Of a stretch of 64,000 nt of DNA, positions 31,969 through 40,286 are shown one piece after another. How positions within the stretch are numbered: position 1 is the stretch's first letter; each line of letters opens with the position of its first letter. The stretch lies in contig NZ_MSXW01000016.1 of NCBI RefSeq assembly GCF_001945445.1, positions 1-64,000 on the forward strand, given 5' to 3'. This DNA is from Pseudomonas sp. PA27(2017). Lineage in GTDB: Bacteria > Pseudomonadota > Gammaproteobacteria > Pseudomonadales > Pseudomonadaceae. The translations under genes were made by a program, and so were the position numbers. The notes under the pieces are model-generated. The model saw only the letters and a program-made list of their open reading frames with translations, was not told where the DNA came from and searched no databases.

Positions 31969-33525
31969 ATGCCCGCCACCGCCCGCTTTCCCCTGCTCCC
32001 GTATCTCTGCGCCTGCATCGTCGGTTTTCTTGCGCTTGGCAGCCTCTGGCAAACCATCGGCAAGCCGGTCGTGCTGGCCGACGCTGCAACGCCGACCCAC
32101 AAGCTGCAATGCGCGTCCTACACGCCGTTCGGCAAGGACCAGTCGCCGTTCGATCTGCCCCTGCAGATCCACCCGGAGCAGATGGATACCGACCTGGCGC
32201 TGCTGGCCGAGCGCTTTCAATGCATCCGTACCTACTCGGTCACCGGCCTGGAAAAGCTGCCTGAGCTGGCCCGCAAACATGGCCTGAAGCTGATCACTGG
32301 CGCCTGGGTGAGCCGCAACCCCCATGACACGGACATCGAGATCCAGGGCCTGATCAAACTGGCCAAGGAAAACCCGGATGTGGTCGAGGCGGTCATCGTT
32401 GGTAACGAAGCACTGCTGCGCAAGGAAGTGACGGGTGGGCAGCTGGTCGAGCTGATCAACCGGGTCAAGGCCGAAATCAGCCAGCCCGTTACCTACGCGG
32501 ACGTCTGGGAATTCTGGCTGAAACACCCGGAAGTCGCCCCAGCCGTGGACTTCATCACCATCCACCTGCTGCCGTACTGGGAAGACAACCCGGCCGGCAT
32601 CGACGCGGCCCTGCACGAAGTGACCGAAGTGCGCGAGCTGTTCGGCAAGCAGTTCGCGCCGAAAGACATCATGATCGGCGAGACCGGCTGGCCCAGCGAA
32701 GGCCGTCAGCGCGAGACCGCCGTGCCCAGCCGCGTCAACCAGGCCACCTTCATCCGCGGCTTCGTCGCTCTGGCCGAACAGCACGGCTGGCGCTACAACC
32801 TGATCGAAGCCTTCGACCAGCCCTGGAAGCGCGTGAGCGAAGGTGCAGTGGGCGGTTTCTGGGGCTTGTACGACGCTGATCGCCAGGACAAGTCGATCCT
32901 CGCCGGCCCGGTTTCCAACCTGCCGCACTGGCCGCTGTGGCTGGCCATGAGTGCGGGCGTTCTGGCTTTCGGCCTGCTGGTCGGCGGTCGCCCGAGCTCG
33001 ACGCGCAACGCCGTGCTGCTGCCGCTGCTGGCCGCCCTGGGGGCTGGCTGCATTGGCCTGTGGGCGGAGCTGGCCTGGGTCACCAGCCGCTACGTGGGCG
33101 AATGGCTGTGGGCAGCCGCCCTGCTCGCCCTCAACCTGCTGGTGCTGGCCCATGCCGCGCTGGCGCTGTCCGCGGCCCAAGGCTGGCGTGCCCAGGCCTT
33201 CGGCTGGCTGGAACGTCGTGCCGGTTGGTGGCTGGCGGCAGCCGGCTTCGCCGGTGCGGTGATGATGCTGGCGATGGTCACCGATGCGCGCTACCGCAGC
33301 TTCCCGAGTGCCGCGCTGCTGCTGCCGGCTCTGGTGTACCTGCTGCGCCCGGTGACGGCGCCGCGTCGGGAAATCGCCCTGCTGGCGGTATTGATCGCTG
33401 CCGGCATCGTGCCGCAACTCTACGAGGAAACCCTGGACAACCTGCAGGCCATCGGCTGGGCCATTACCAGCGCGCTGCTGGCGGCCGCCCTGTGGCGCAG
33501 CCTGCGCCACTCGAAGGTTCGATAA
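31969..33525 (+). CDS. GH17 beta-1,3-glucan glucosyltransferase-like membrane protein
   Basis: The 518-residue protein has an N-terminal membrane anchor (about 8-30) and a glycoside hydrolase family 17 domain (about 45-310). The general acid is in VIVGNEALLRKE and the nucleophile in MIGETGWPSEG. A C-terminal membrane domain of about seven to eight helices (about 320-510) follows. Proteobacterial GH17 enzymes of this type act as non-Leloir transglycosylases that branch or extend beta-1,3-glucans. The gene stands alone, with no partner GT2 synthase next to it; the shared strand and the hairpin at 33534-33560 mark it as monocistronic. Confidence 0.82.
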   Translation: MPATARFPLLPYLCACIVGFLALGSLWQTIGKPVVLADAATPTHKLQCASYTPFGKDQSPFDLPLQIHPEQMDTDLALLAERFQCIRTYSVTGLEKLPELARKHGLKLITGAWVSRNPHDTDIEIQGLIKLAKENPDVVEAVIVGNEALLRKEVTGGQLVELINRVKAEISQPVTYADVWEFWLKHPEVAPAVDFITIHLLPYWEDNPAGIDAALHEVTEVRELFGKQFAPKDIMIGETGWPSEGRQRETAVPSRVNQATFIRGFVALAEQHGWRYNLIEAFDQPWKRVSEGAVGGFWGLYDADRQDKSILAGPVSNLPHWPLWLAMSAGVLAFGLLVGGRPSSTRNAVLLPLLAALGAGCIGLWAELAWVTSRYVGEWLWAAALLALNLLVLAHAALALSAAQGWRAQAFGWLERRAGWWLAAAGFAGAVMMLAMVTDARYRSFPSAALLLPALVYLLRPVTAPRREIALLAVLIAAGIVPQLYEETLDNLQAIGWAITSALLAAALWRSLRHSKVR

Positions 33526-33533
33526 AACCGCAG

Positions 33534-33560
33534 TGGCGCTGCGCTTGCCGCGCAGCGCCA
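33534..33560. terminator. Hairpin between convergent genes
   Basis: TGGCGCTGCGC and GCGCAGCGCCA form an 11-bp stem with a short loop between the stops of the GH17 gene and the small membrane protein gene. There is no strong T-run, so it is probably a bidirectional, partly Rho-assisted terminator. Confidence 0.6.
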
Positions 33561-33565
33561 GAAGT

Positions 33566-33940
33566 TTAGCGGGCGGTTACCGCCGGGGCGCGCACCAGAC
33601 GCAGCAGCGCCAGCACCACAGCGAATACCGCCAGGCTGGCGGTGTACAGCGCCAGCGCCGGCAAGCCGAGCAGCAGCCCTGGGACCGCCAGGCGCCAGCC
33701 CCAGACGCCAGGCAGGACGAATGCCAGCAGCGCACAGCCCAGCGCGGCCCAGGCGATGACCCGCAGGTGAATCATCCAGCCCAGGGTGGCGCGCACCTGA
33801 CAAGCCAGGATGCCCGGGTCTTCGACGCAGCGGCCGACCCACTGGTCGCCCTCCATGAGCAGGTAGCGCAACGCATAACTGGCGATCACGCAGGCGAGCG
33901 CTGCGATCACCAAGGCGACGATGGGTAAACGACGAGGCAT
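33566..33940 (-). CDS. Small membrane protein of unknown function
   Basis: The 124-residue protein has about three to four predicted membrane helices (5-25, 52-70, 72-95, 97-115). A periplasmic loop (about 30-50) with two cysteines (GRCVEDPGILACQV) could form a disulfide. I do not recognise the family. It is divergent from the alpha/beta hydrolase and convergent with the GH17 gene. Codon use matches the neighbours, so it looks like a real gene. Confidence 0.7.
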   Translation of the reverse strand: MPRRLPIVALVIAALACVIASYALRYLLMEGDQWVGRCVEDPGILACQVRATLGWMIHLRVIAWAALGCALLAFVLPGVWGWRLAVPGLLLGLPALALYTASLAVFAVVLALLRLVRAPAVTAR

Positions 33941-34216
33941 GCTGCACTCCAGAGGGTTTGAAAACGGCGCTCAGCATAATCGCCCGGCAGGCGGATGCAA
34001 GCGGCAAATCTTTGCTGATCGAATACGGCGCAGAGGCCCGTGGACAAGGGCGTTGGCGGTCTGACCGCGCTCTGGTATACCCCACATGCGGCATGGCAGA
34101 ATTTCCCATGGCACTTTGATACAACGGCGGTTGTCCTAGTCATCGCGGCTGATGCCGAAAGCACCGGCTTGCCGGCCCACCTCTGAAAAGAATGTTCTCT
34201 TCCAAAGGGATCTTGT

Positions 34217-35515
34217 ATGTCTTTCATTCCCCGTCTTGCAGCTCTGCTCGGCACCCTGCTGCTCAGCACCCACCTGTGGGCCGTCGATGTCGATGCGCAA
34301 ACCTACGGCTATCCGCTGACCAACCCGTTCGAAGCCACGATCGCCACCACGCCGCCTGATCTGCGCCCGGAGCTGCCCGAAGACGCTGACATCAAGCAGG
34401 GTGACTACCAGGTTCGCCTGCGCCCGGAGCGGGAATTCCAGCTGCCCGACAACTTCTGGGCGGTGACCAAGATGAGTTACCGGCTGGCCGAGCAGAATGG
34501 GCCGGCGCCGCTGATCTTCATCATCGCCGGTACCGGTGCCCACTACTCGAGCAGCACGCCCGAGTACCTGAAGAAACTCTTCTATGGGGCCGGCTACCAC
34601 GTCGTGCAGCTTTCGTCGCCGACCAGCTACGACTTCATGACCTCCGCCTCGCGCTTCGCCACGCCGGGCATCAGCCGTGACGATGCCGAAGACATGTACC
34701 GCGCCATGCAGGCCGTGCGCGCCCAGCATCCACGCCTACAGGTCACCGACTATTACCTGACCGGTTACAGCCTCGGCGCCCTGCACGCCGCCTTCGTCAG
34801 CCAGTTGGACGAGACCCGCCGCAGCTTCAACTTCAAGCGCGTGCTGATGCTCAACCCGCCGGTCAACCTGTACACCTCGATCACCAACCTCGACCGCCTG
34901 GTACAGACCCAGGTCAAGGGCATCACCAACCGCACGACGTTCTATGAGCTGGTGCTGGCCAAACTGACTCGCTACTTCCAGCAGAAGGGTTACGTGGACA
35001 TCAACGACGCCCTGCTCTACGACTTCCAGCAGTCCAAGGAACACCTGACCAACGAACAGTTGGCCATGCTGATCGGCACCTCGTTCCGTTTCTCGGCCGC
35101 CGACATCACCTTCACCTCGGACCTGATCAACCGCCGCGGCCTGATCACGCCTGTCGACTACCCGATCGGCGAAGGCACCAGCCTCACGCCGTTCTTCCGC
35201 CGTGCGCTGCAGTGCGACTTCGATTGCTACATGACCGAGCAGCTGATTCCCATGTGGCGCGCCCGCTATGGCGGCGGCAGCATCAACCAGCTGATCAACG
35301 AGGTCAGCCTGTACGGCATCGAGGATTACCTGAAGAACAGCCCGAAAATCGCGGTGATGCACAACGCCGACGACGTGATTCTCGGCCCTGGCGACCTGGG
35401 CTTCCTGCGCCGCACCATGGGCGATCGCCTGACCGTGTATCCGTACGGCGGCCACTGCGGCAACCTCAATTACCGCGTCAACAGCAACGACATGTTGGAG
35501 TTCTTCCGTGGCTAA
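34217..35515 (+). CDS. Secreted alpha/beta-hydrolase-like protein upstream of mlaA
   Basis: The 432-residue protein has a signal peptide (MSFIPRLAALLGTLLLSTHLWA). Its core has IFIIAGTGAHYSS (oxyanion strand), the nucleophile elbow GYSLG (about 178-182), a late Asp (HNADDVILGP) and a His (YGGHCGNL). These make a complete alpha/beta hydrolase triad in order. The substrate is unknown. Its stop lies inside the first codons of mlaA (8-bp overlap), so the two are co-translated; that suggests a role in envelope lipid handling. I infer periplasmic location from the signal peptide. Misleading kinase-type names for relatives have no support in the motifs. Confidence 0.78.
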   Translation: MSFIPRLAALLGTLLLSTHLWAVDVDAQTYGYPLTNPFEATIATTPPDLRPELPEDADIKQGDYQVRLRPEREFQLPDNFWAVTKMSYRLAEQNGPAPLIFIIAGTGAHYSSSTPEYLKKLFYGAGYHVVQLSSPTSYDFMTSASRFATPGISRDDAEDMYRAMQAVRAQHPRLQVTDYYLTGYSLGALHAAFVSQLDETRRSFNFKRVLMLNPPVNLYTSITNLDRLVQTQVKGITNRTTFYELVLAKLTRYFQQKGYVDINDALLYDFQQSKEHLTNEQLAMLIGTSFRFSAADITFTSDLINRRGLITPVDYPIGEGTSLTPFFRRALQCDFDCYMTEQLIPMWRARYGGGSINQLINEVSLYGIEDYLKNSPKIAVMHNADDVILGPGDLGFLRRTMGDRLTVYPYGGHCGNLNYRVNSNDMLEFFRG

Positions 35516-36290
35516 GTCCTTCCCTACTCTCGCATTGTTCGCTGCCGTATTGAGTTGCGGCACCGCCTCCGCGCAAACCACCGCCCCCGTCGATGACGAT
35601 GGCTTCAAGCAGCCGCTCAGGGAGCTCAAGTTCAACCCGGGCCTGAACCAGCGCGAGTTCGAGCGCTCGACCCTGTCGGCCCTGGAGATCCACGACCCGC
35701 TGGAATCCTGGAACCGCCGCGTCTATCACTTCAACTACCGCTTCGATCAGTGGGTGTTCCTGCCCGTGGTCGACGGTTACCGCTACGTCACCCCAGGCTT
35801 CGTGCAAAAAGGCGTGACCAACTTCTTCGGCAACCTGGGCGACATACCCAACCTGATCAACAGCGCCCTGCAGCTCAAGGGTGAACGCGCCCTGAACACC
35901 ACTGCCCGCCTGTTGTTCAATACCACGTTGGGCGTGGCCGGCTTGTGGGATCCAGCCACACTGATGGGCCTGCCCAAGCACCGCGAAGACTTCGGCCAGA
36001 CCCTGGGCTTCTATGGCTCACCTGCCGGCCCGTACCTGATGCTGCCAATCTTCGGCCCGTCCAACCTGCGTGATACAACGGGCCTGGTCGTGGACTTCGG
36101 CGTAGCCCAGGAAATCAACTACCTCAACGTTGCCGAGATCAGCAGCAGCCACCCGGAAGTCACCGTGCTCAGAGGCATCGATCAGCGCTCGACCACCAGC
36201 TTCCGCTACGGCCAGCTGAACTCGCCATTCGAGTACGAGAAGCTGCGCTTCTTCTATACCGAGTCGCGCAAGCTGCAGATCGCGGAGTGA
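35508..36290 (+). CDS. mlaA: Phospholipid-transport protein MlaA (VacJ)
   Basis: The 260-residue protein has the MlaA fold motifs DPLESWNRRVYHFNYRFD, FFGNLGDIPNLINSALQ, LFNTTLGVAGLWDPA and HREDFGQTLGFYG. The N-terminal signal contains SCG, but the residues around this Cys are a poor lipobox. Cleavage at ASA is also possible, so lipidation is uncertain. MlaA sits in the outer membrane with porins and removes misplaced phospholipids toward MlaC. The translational overlap with the hydrolase is the notable context. Confidence 0.93.
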   Translation: MAKSFPTLALFAAVLSCGTASAQTTAPVDDDGFKQPLRELKFNPGLNQREFERSTLSALEIHDPLESWNRRVYHFNYRFDQWVFLPVVDGYRYVTPGFVQKGVTNFFGNLGDIPNLINSALQLKGERALNTTARLLFNTTLGVAGLWDPATLMGLPKHREDFGQTLGFYGSPAGPYLMLPIFGPSNLRDTTGLVVDFGVAQEINYLNVAEISSSHPEVTVLRGIDQRSTTSFRYGQLNSPFEYEKLRFFYTESRKLQIAE

Positions 36291-36425
36291 CACCGTTCGG
36301 GCGGCGGCGGCCATGGCGCCGCTCGCCACATCGACTTTATCGATAGATGAGTTGATCTTTTCCCAACCATCCGGCGGCCGGGCTGGCCTACCATGGGTTC
36401 ATCGCTTTTTACCGGAGTCTGCCAG

Positions 36426-37274
36426 ATGAACCAGCTACGTCGCGTACTCGCCGTGCAACCAGGCCAGCCTGCCTCCGATGGTGCAGGCGTACGCCTGAAC
36501 CGGGTGATCGGTGGCGCCAGCATCGAACGTTTCGATCCGTTCCTGATGCTCGACGAATTCAGCACCGCCAATGCCGACGACTACATCGCCGGCTTCCCGC
36601 CCCACCCACACCGTGGCTTCGAGACCATCACCTATATGCTCGAAGGCCGCATGCGCCACGAGGATCACCTCGGCAACGTAGGCCTGCTGCAAGGCGGTGA
36701 CGTGCAGTGGATGACGGCGGCAAGGGGCATCATTCACAGCGAAATGCCCGAACAGGAACAGGGCGCCATGCGCGGTTTCCAGCTCTGGCTCAACCTGCCG
36801 GGCCGCGACAAGATGGCCGATCCGGCCTATCGCGACATTCCCAACGCACAGATTCCACGCCTGCACACCGATCAGGGCGTCGAAGTCGTGGCCATCGCTG
36901 GCGCTTTCGTCGAGGGCGAGCACCGCCAGATCGGCGCCGTGCAGCGCCCCCATACCGAGCCACATATTCTCGACCTGCGCCTACCCGCCAACAGCAGTGT
37001 GCGCCCGGAACTTCCCGCAGGCCACCGTGCCCTGCTCTACGTCTATGCGGGCGAGGCACACATTCAGGAGAGCCATGAGGTACAAGCCGGCCGCCTTGTG
37101 CGCCTGGACGACCACGGCGAGCTGTCGATCAGCAGTGCTAGCGGCGCCAGCGTGTTGCTGATCGCAGGCAAACCGTTGGGTGAGCCGATCGTGCAGTACG
37201 GCCCATTCGTGATGAACAGCCGGGAAGAGATCGAGCAAGCCCTGCGCGACTTCCGTGACGGCAGCTTCGCCTGA
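36426..37274 (+). CDS. Pirin family protein
   Basis: This 282-residue bicupin has metal-binding residues in FPPHPHRGFETITYMLEGRM (two His) and the later GIIHSEMP (His and Glu). These are the four ligands of the N-terminal cupin. The C-terminal cupin (about 170-270) is diverged. Bacterial pirins bind iron; some have quercetinase activity, others regulate metabolism. I chose the ATG at 36426 (MNQLRRVL), preceded by GGAG; an upstream in-frame ATG adds 11 residues. Its target here cannot be told. Confidence 0.9.
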   Translation: MNQLRRVLAVQPGQPASDGAGVRLNRVIGGASIERFDPFLMLDEFSTANADDYIAGFPPHPHRGFETITYMLEGRMRHEDHLGNVGLLQGGDVQWMTAARGIIHSEMPEQEQGAMRGFQLWLNLPGRDKMADPAYRDIPNAQIPRLHTDQGVEVVAIAGAFVEGEHRQIGAVQRPHTEPHILDLRLPANSSVRPELPAGHRALLYVYAGEAHIQESHEVQAGRLVRLDDHGELSISSASGASVLLIAGKPLGEPIVQYGPFVMNSREEIEQALRDFRDGSFA

Positions 37275-37288
37275 GCGGTCATCGCCGC

Positions 37289-37888
37289 TCAGCCTGAGTG
37301 GTTGCGTCGGAAGGTTTCCTCGCCCATCGCAGCGATCTGCCCTTCGATCAGCGCATCGAAGGGTTTGAGCAGTTCACGGTAATCGGCCGGCGCCTCCAAG
37401 ACGTTCAACACCTCGACTATCGCCTCCAGGGTCGACAGCGATCCCTCCATCGGCGCCTTGCGCAGCCGGTAGCGCGATGGCGGCGCATCGAGCAGGGTTA
37501 CCCGTGGCAATGCCTGCAGCGCCGGATTCACATACAGAAGCTTGCGTGCCTTGCGCCAGGTGCCATCGGGCACCACCAAGCGCACGGGGCGTCGGTCCTC
37601 ATCAGCGCCAAGCTCGTTGATCGGGCGCGCCTGCTCACCCGGAAACAGCAGGCAGGGACGATAACCCGGCTCTGCCAGCCAATCCGGCAACGCCTCGAAT
37701 ACTTCGCCCACCCACAACGTCGCGTTGCGCAGCCCCAACGCAGCGAGGTTCGCGGTATTGAGCGCATGATCGACTTCATCGGGATGCTGCAGCACCAGCA
37801 CTTCGGTTCGGCTGGGCAAGTCGGGAATCAGGGCGCACAGGCAGTGGCTGGCTGGGCGCCTACAGCGGCTACAACGGGGGCGTGACAT
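37289..37888 (-). CDS. DTW-domain tRNA-uridine aminocarboxypropyltransferase
   Basis: The 199-residue protein has an N-terminal zinc-binding set of four cysteines (RPRCSRCRRPASHCLC). The DTW domain has LVVPDGTWRKARKLL, where D-x-T-W is the family signature, and SRYRLRKAP. Family members (TapT in E. coli, DTWD in eukaryotes) install acp3U in tRNA using S-adenosylmethionine. It converges on the pirin gene across a 14-bp gap and is transcribed away from aer. Confidence 0.88.
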   Translation of the reverse strand: MSRPRCSRCRRPASHCLCALIPDLPSRTEVLVLQHPDEVDHALNTANLAALGLRNATLWVGEVFEALPDWLAEPGYRPCLLFPGEQARPINELGADEDRRPVRLVVPDGTWRKARKLLYVNPALQALPRVTLLDAPPSRYRLRKAPMEGSLSTLEAIVEVLNVLEAPADYRELLKPFDALIEGQIAAMGEETFRRNHSG

Positions 37889-37950
37889 GGGCGGGTCTCC
37901 TCGGCCGCGCAGTGTGCCACAGCACGCGCCGCGCAGCCGAGGCAGAGAGG

Positions 37951-39516
37951 TCAGCGGTTGAAACGCTCGGCCAGGCTATGCAGGTAGTCGGCCATGCTTT
38001 CCAGCTCCTTGCCAATCGCCGCCCCCTGATGGGCCTGCTCCGCGCCCTGCTCGGACAGCTGGGCGATGCGAGTGATCTGCCGGCTGATGTCGTCCGCTAC
38101 CTGGCCCTGCTCCTCGGAGGCTGCCGCGATCTGCTGGCTCATGCCGCTAATGCGGCTCACCGACTCGCTGATGCCATCCAGGGCGATACGCACCGCTTCC
38201 ACGCTCTGTACGCTTTCCCGGGAGATCTCTTCGCCCCGCCCGGCAGTGGCGACGGCACGCTCGGCACCAGCCCGCAGCGATGCGATGATCTGGTGGATCT
38301 GCTGGGTCGACTCACGGGTACGCGAGGCGAGCGAACGCACCTCATCGGCTACCACGGCAAAACCACGTCCCTGCTCGCCTGCACGCGCCGCCTCGATGGC
38401 TGCGTTGAGCGCCAGCAGGTTGGTCTGCTCGGCAATCGAGGTGATCACGTCGGCCACGCTGCCGATCGACTGCGTCGAATTGGCCAGATCGTTTACCGCC
38501 TGGCCGATATCCACCACGGCCTTGGCCATGTGCTGCATGGATTCCAGGCTGCCACCCGCCAGTTGCCGCCCTTCCCTGGCCAGGCGATCCGCCTCCTCGG
38601 CGGCGTGGCTGGTGCTCTGTACGTTCTGGGTGACTTCCTGGATGGTGGCGGCCATCTGGTTGATGGCAGTCGCCGACTGATCGGTTTCGCTACGCTGCTG
38701 GTCGAGCATCTGCGCCCCGGAACGCGAGAAGCCGGCGGCCTGGGCAGCCTGCCGCTTGACGTTGACGCCAGCATCCTCGAGGCGCGTCAGGGCGGTCTGC
38801 AGGCGGGCCTCTTCGCTGATCATGGCCATGTCGAGCAGGGCCTGGGCGCCGCGGTTGTCGCTGTAGGTGAGCGCCACCAGGCTGCTGGTGAAGGCCTTGG
38901 GGTGCTCACCGAGGGTCCGGCGGATCAGCGCACGCTTGCTGTATAGCTGATAGGAGCCCAGCGCGGCCATTACCGCGGCCACCAACAACGCCAGCCATAC
39001 CCCGGAAAGCATGGTCTGGGCGGCCAGAATCACCAGCGCGGCGATGATCAGCGGCCAGGAGCGAATCAGGTCGTAGGTCAGGTGCTCGATTTTCGGCACC
39101 GGCGGCTTACCAGCCCGCAACCGCGCATACAGCGCTTCAGCGCGACGTTTCTGCTCTTCGCTGGGCAGCGAACGAACCGACTCGTAACCGGCAACCTGGC
39201 CGTTCTGGTAGATCGGCGTGACATAGGCGCTGACCCAATAGAAGTCGCCGTTCTTCGAGCGATTCTTGACGATGCCCATCCAGGGCTTGCCCTGCTTGAT
39301 GGTGTCCCACATATGACCGAACACCGCAGGCGGCATGTCGGGATGGCGTACCAGATTGTGCGGCTGACCGATCAACTCTTCGCGGGTGAACCCGCTGATG
39401 GCCACGAAAGCATCGTTGCAGTAGGTGATCTTGCTGTTCAGATCGGTGGTGGAAATCAACCGCTCATTGCCGGGAAAAGTCCTTTCCCGTTGAGTCACCG
39501 GCAGATTCTGACGCAT
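37951..39516 (-). CDS. aer: Aerotaxis receptor Aer (PAS-containing methyl-accepting protein)
   Basis: The 521-residue protein has an N-terminal PAS domain (about 15-120), with [19 protein letters not shown] and [11 protein letters not shown]-like residues that bind FAD in Aer. Two closely spaced membrane helices follow (about 155-195) without a periplasmic sensor. The HAMP-like and coiled-coil signalling domain has the hairpin tip [20 protein letters not shown]. It reports redox or electron transport state to CheA/CheW. No C-terminal CheR-tethering pentapeptide is seen. No consensus FliA site was found at correct spacing upstream. Confidence 0.93.
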   Translation of the reverse strand: MRQNLPVTQRERTFPGNERLISTTDLNSKITYCNDAFVAISGFTREELIGQPHNLVRHPDMPPAVFGHMWDTIKQGKPWMGIVKNRSKNGDFYWVSAYVTPIYQNGQVAGYESVRSLPSEEQKRRAEALYARLRAGKPPVPKIEHLTYDLIRSWPLIIAALVILAAQTMLSGVWLALLVAAVMAALGSYQLYSKRALIRRTLGEHPKAFTSSLVALTYSDNRGAQALLDMAMISEEARLQTALTRLEDAGVNVKRQAAQAAGFSRSGAQMLDQQRSETDQSATAINQMAATIQEVTQNVQSTSHAAEEADRLAREGRQLAGGSLESMQHMAKAVVDIGQAVNDLANSTQSIGSVADVITSIAEQTNLLALNAAIEAARAGEQGRGFAVVADEVRSLASRTRESTQQIHQIIASLRAGAERAVATAGRGEEISRESVQSVEAVRIALDGISESVSRISGMSQQIAAASEEQGQVADDISRQITRIAQLSEQGAEQAHQGAAIGKELESMADYLHSLAERFNR

Positions 39517-39973
39517 GGTTGCAATCCTTTGATACGTGAAAGGTACGTCCTTGCCACTCCACTATGTCTAGCACAGCAAAACTACTGTGCCAGCACGGGT
39601 AGGCAGCTGATAGGCAACGCTCGAACGCTTGAGGAAAGACATGGAAAAGTCGCCCACCGGCTCCCTGCGATATCCGCCTCTGTCCACGAACGGGACTTTT
39701 ACCTTTGTCGGCAAGACGTACGACGACTTGAGGCGACCTGAACCAATTTCTCTCTCACTTGGCCTGTGCGATCAAGTAATGCCCCCTGCGCGCACCTCTC
39801 AAGAAAAGTGAGCTAGAGAAATTCGCCATACGCGCAAAAACAGGCCAGCGCATAAGCAAGGGCCTGTTCAACAGGTTATTCGCTAAAAAAAGAGGAGCGC
39901 CAAACACCTTGAGTGTGTAGCGATCTATGACGAGCGCCGTAACTGACGCTCGTCGAGGGAATTCGCGGAGGAA
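39517..39973. other. Non-coding region upstream of aer
   Basis: This 457-bp stretch holds the aer promoter region, an AT-richer segment with short unconvincing open frames, and two minus-strand hairpins after the small gene at 39974-40099. One pairs GACGAGCG with CGCTCGTC (39929-39954). The other is the terminator at 39836-39868. I see no protein gene in it. Confidence 0.6.
39836..39868 (-). terminator. Rho-independent terminator downstream of the 41-residue gene
   Basis: On the minus strand AACAGGCC and GGCCTGTT form an 8-bp stem with a 17-base loop, followed by TTT. It ends a minus-strand transcript about 105 bp after the stop of the 41-residue gene, which supports real transcription there. 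Confidence 0.7.
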
Positions 39974-40099
39974 TCAGCGGCGACGACGGCGCTCTTCGGC
40001 CAACCGGCGTTGCTCTTCACTACGGATAGGGATGGGCTGCATGCGCGGGGCGAACAGGGCGTTGAGCTGGGCAGTGATCTTTTCGAACCAGGCTTTCAT
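39974..40099 (-). CDS. Small basic protein of 41 residues, function unknown
   Basis: The frame encodes MKAWFEKITAQLNALF (a predicted amphipathic helix), then APRMQPIPIRSEEQRRLAEE, and five arginines before TGA. A ribosome binding site (GAGG, 8 bases before ATG) and a downstream terminator support it. The mix of an N-terminal amphipathic helix and an Arg-rich tail suggests binding to membrane, RNA or an acidic partner. I have seen similar short proteins in Pseudomonas genomes but know no function. The divergent antisense frame here is a shadow. Confidence 0.7.
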   Translation of the reverse strand: MKAWFEKITAQLNALFAPRMQPIPIRSEEQRRLAEERRRRR

Positions 40100-40286
40100 A
40101 AGGATTTCCTCGAACTACGCGCGGCTATGGTGACCGCTTGATTTCAGAGTAGCTGAAACCTGAGCGGGAGTGGAGAGCCGCGCAGCTTCAAAGCATTGCA
40201 AGTCGCTACCGACCGTCGCTTAGTTCATGTATGGAGGCCGCTTACCCAACAGCGCTTTCGTATGGGGGCTCTCCCGCCGTCCGTGC

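Noticed and set aside
31909-33510. Long minus-strand ORF opposite the GH17 gene
   Set aside because: The plus-strand product has catalytic motifs and membrane helices with expected codon bias, while the antisense product is Gln/Gly-rich and unlike any protein I know.
39600-39640. FliA-type promoter for aer (TCAAG... GCCTATCA on the minus strand)
   Set aside because: The spacer between the boxes is at least two bases too short and the -10 box deviates from GCCGATAA, so I do not call it. A nearby TGGCAC...TTGCT has the wrong spacing for sigma-54.
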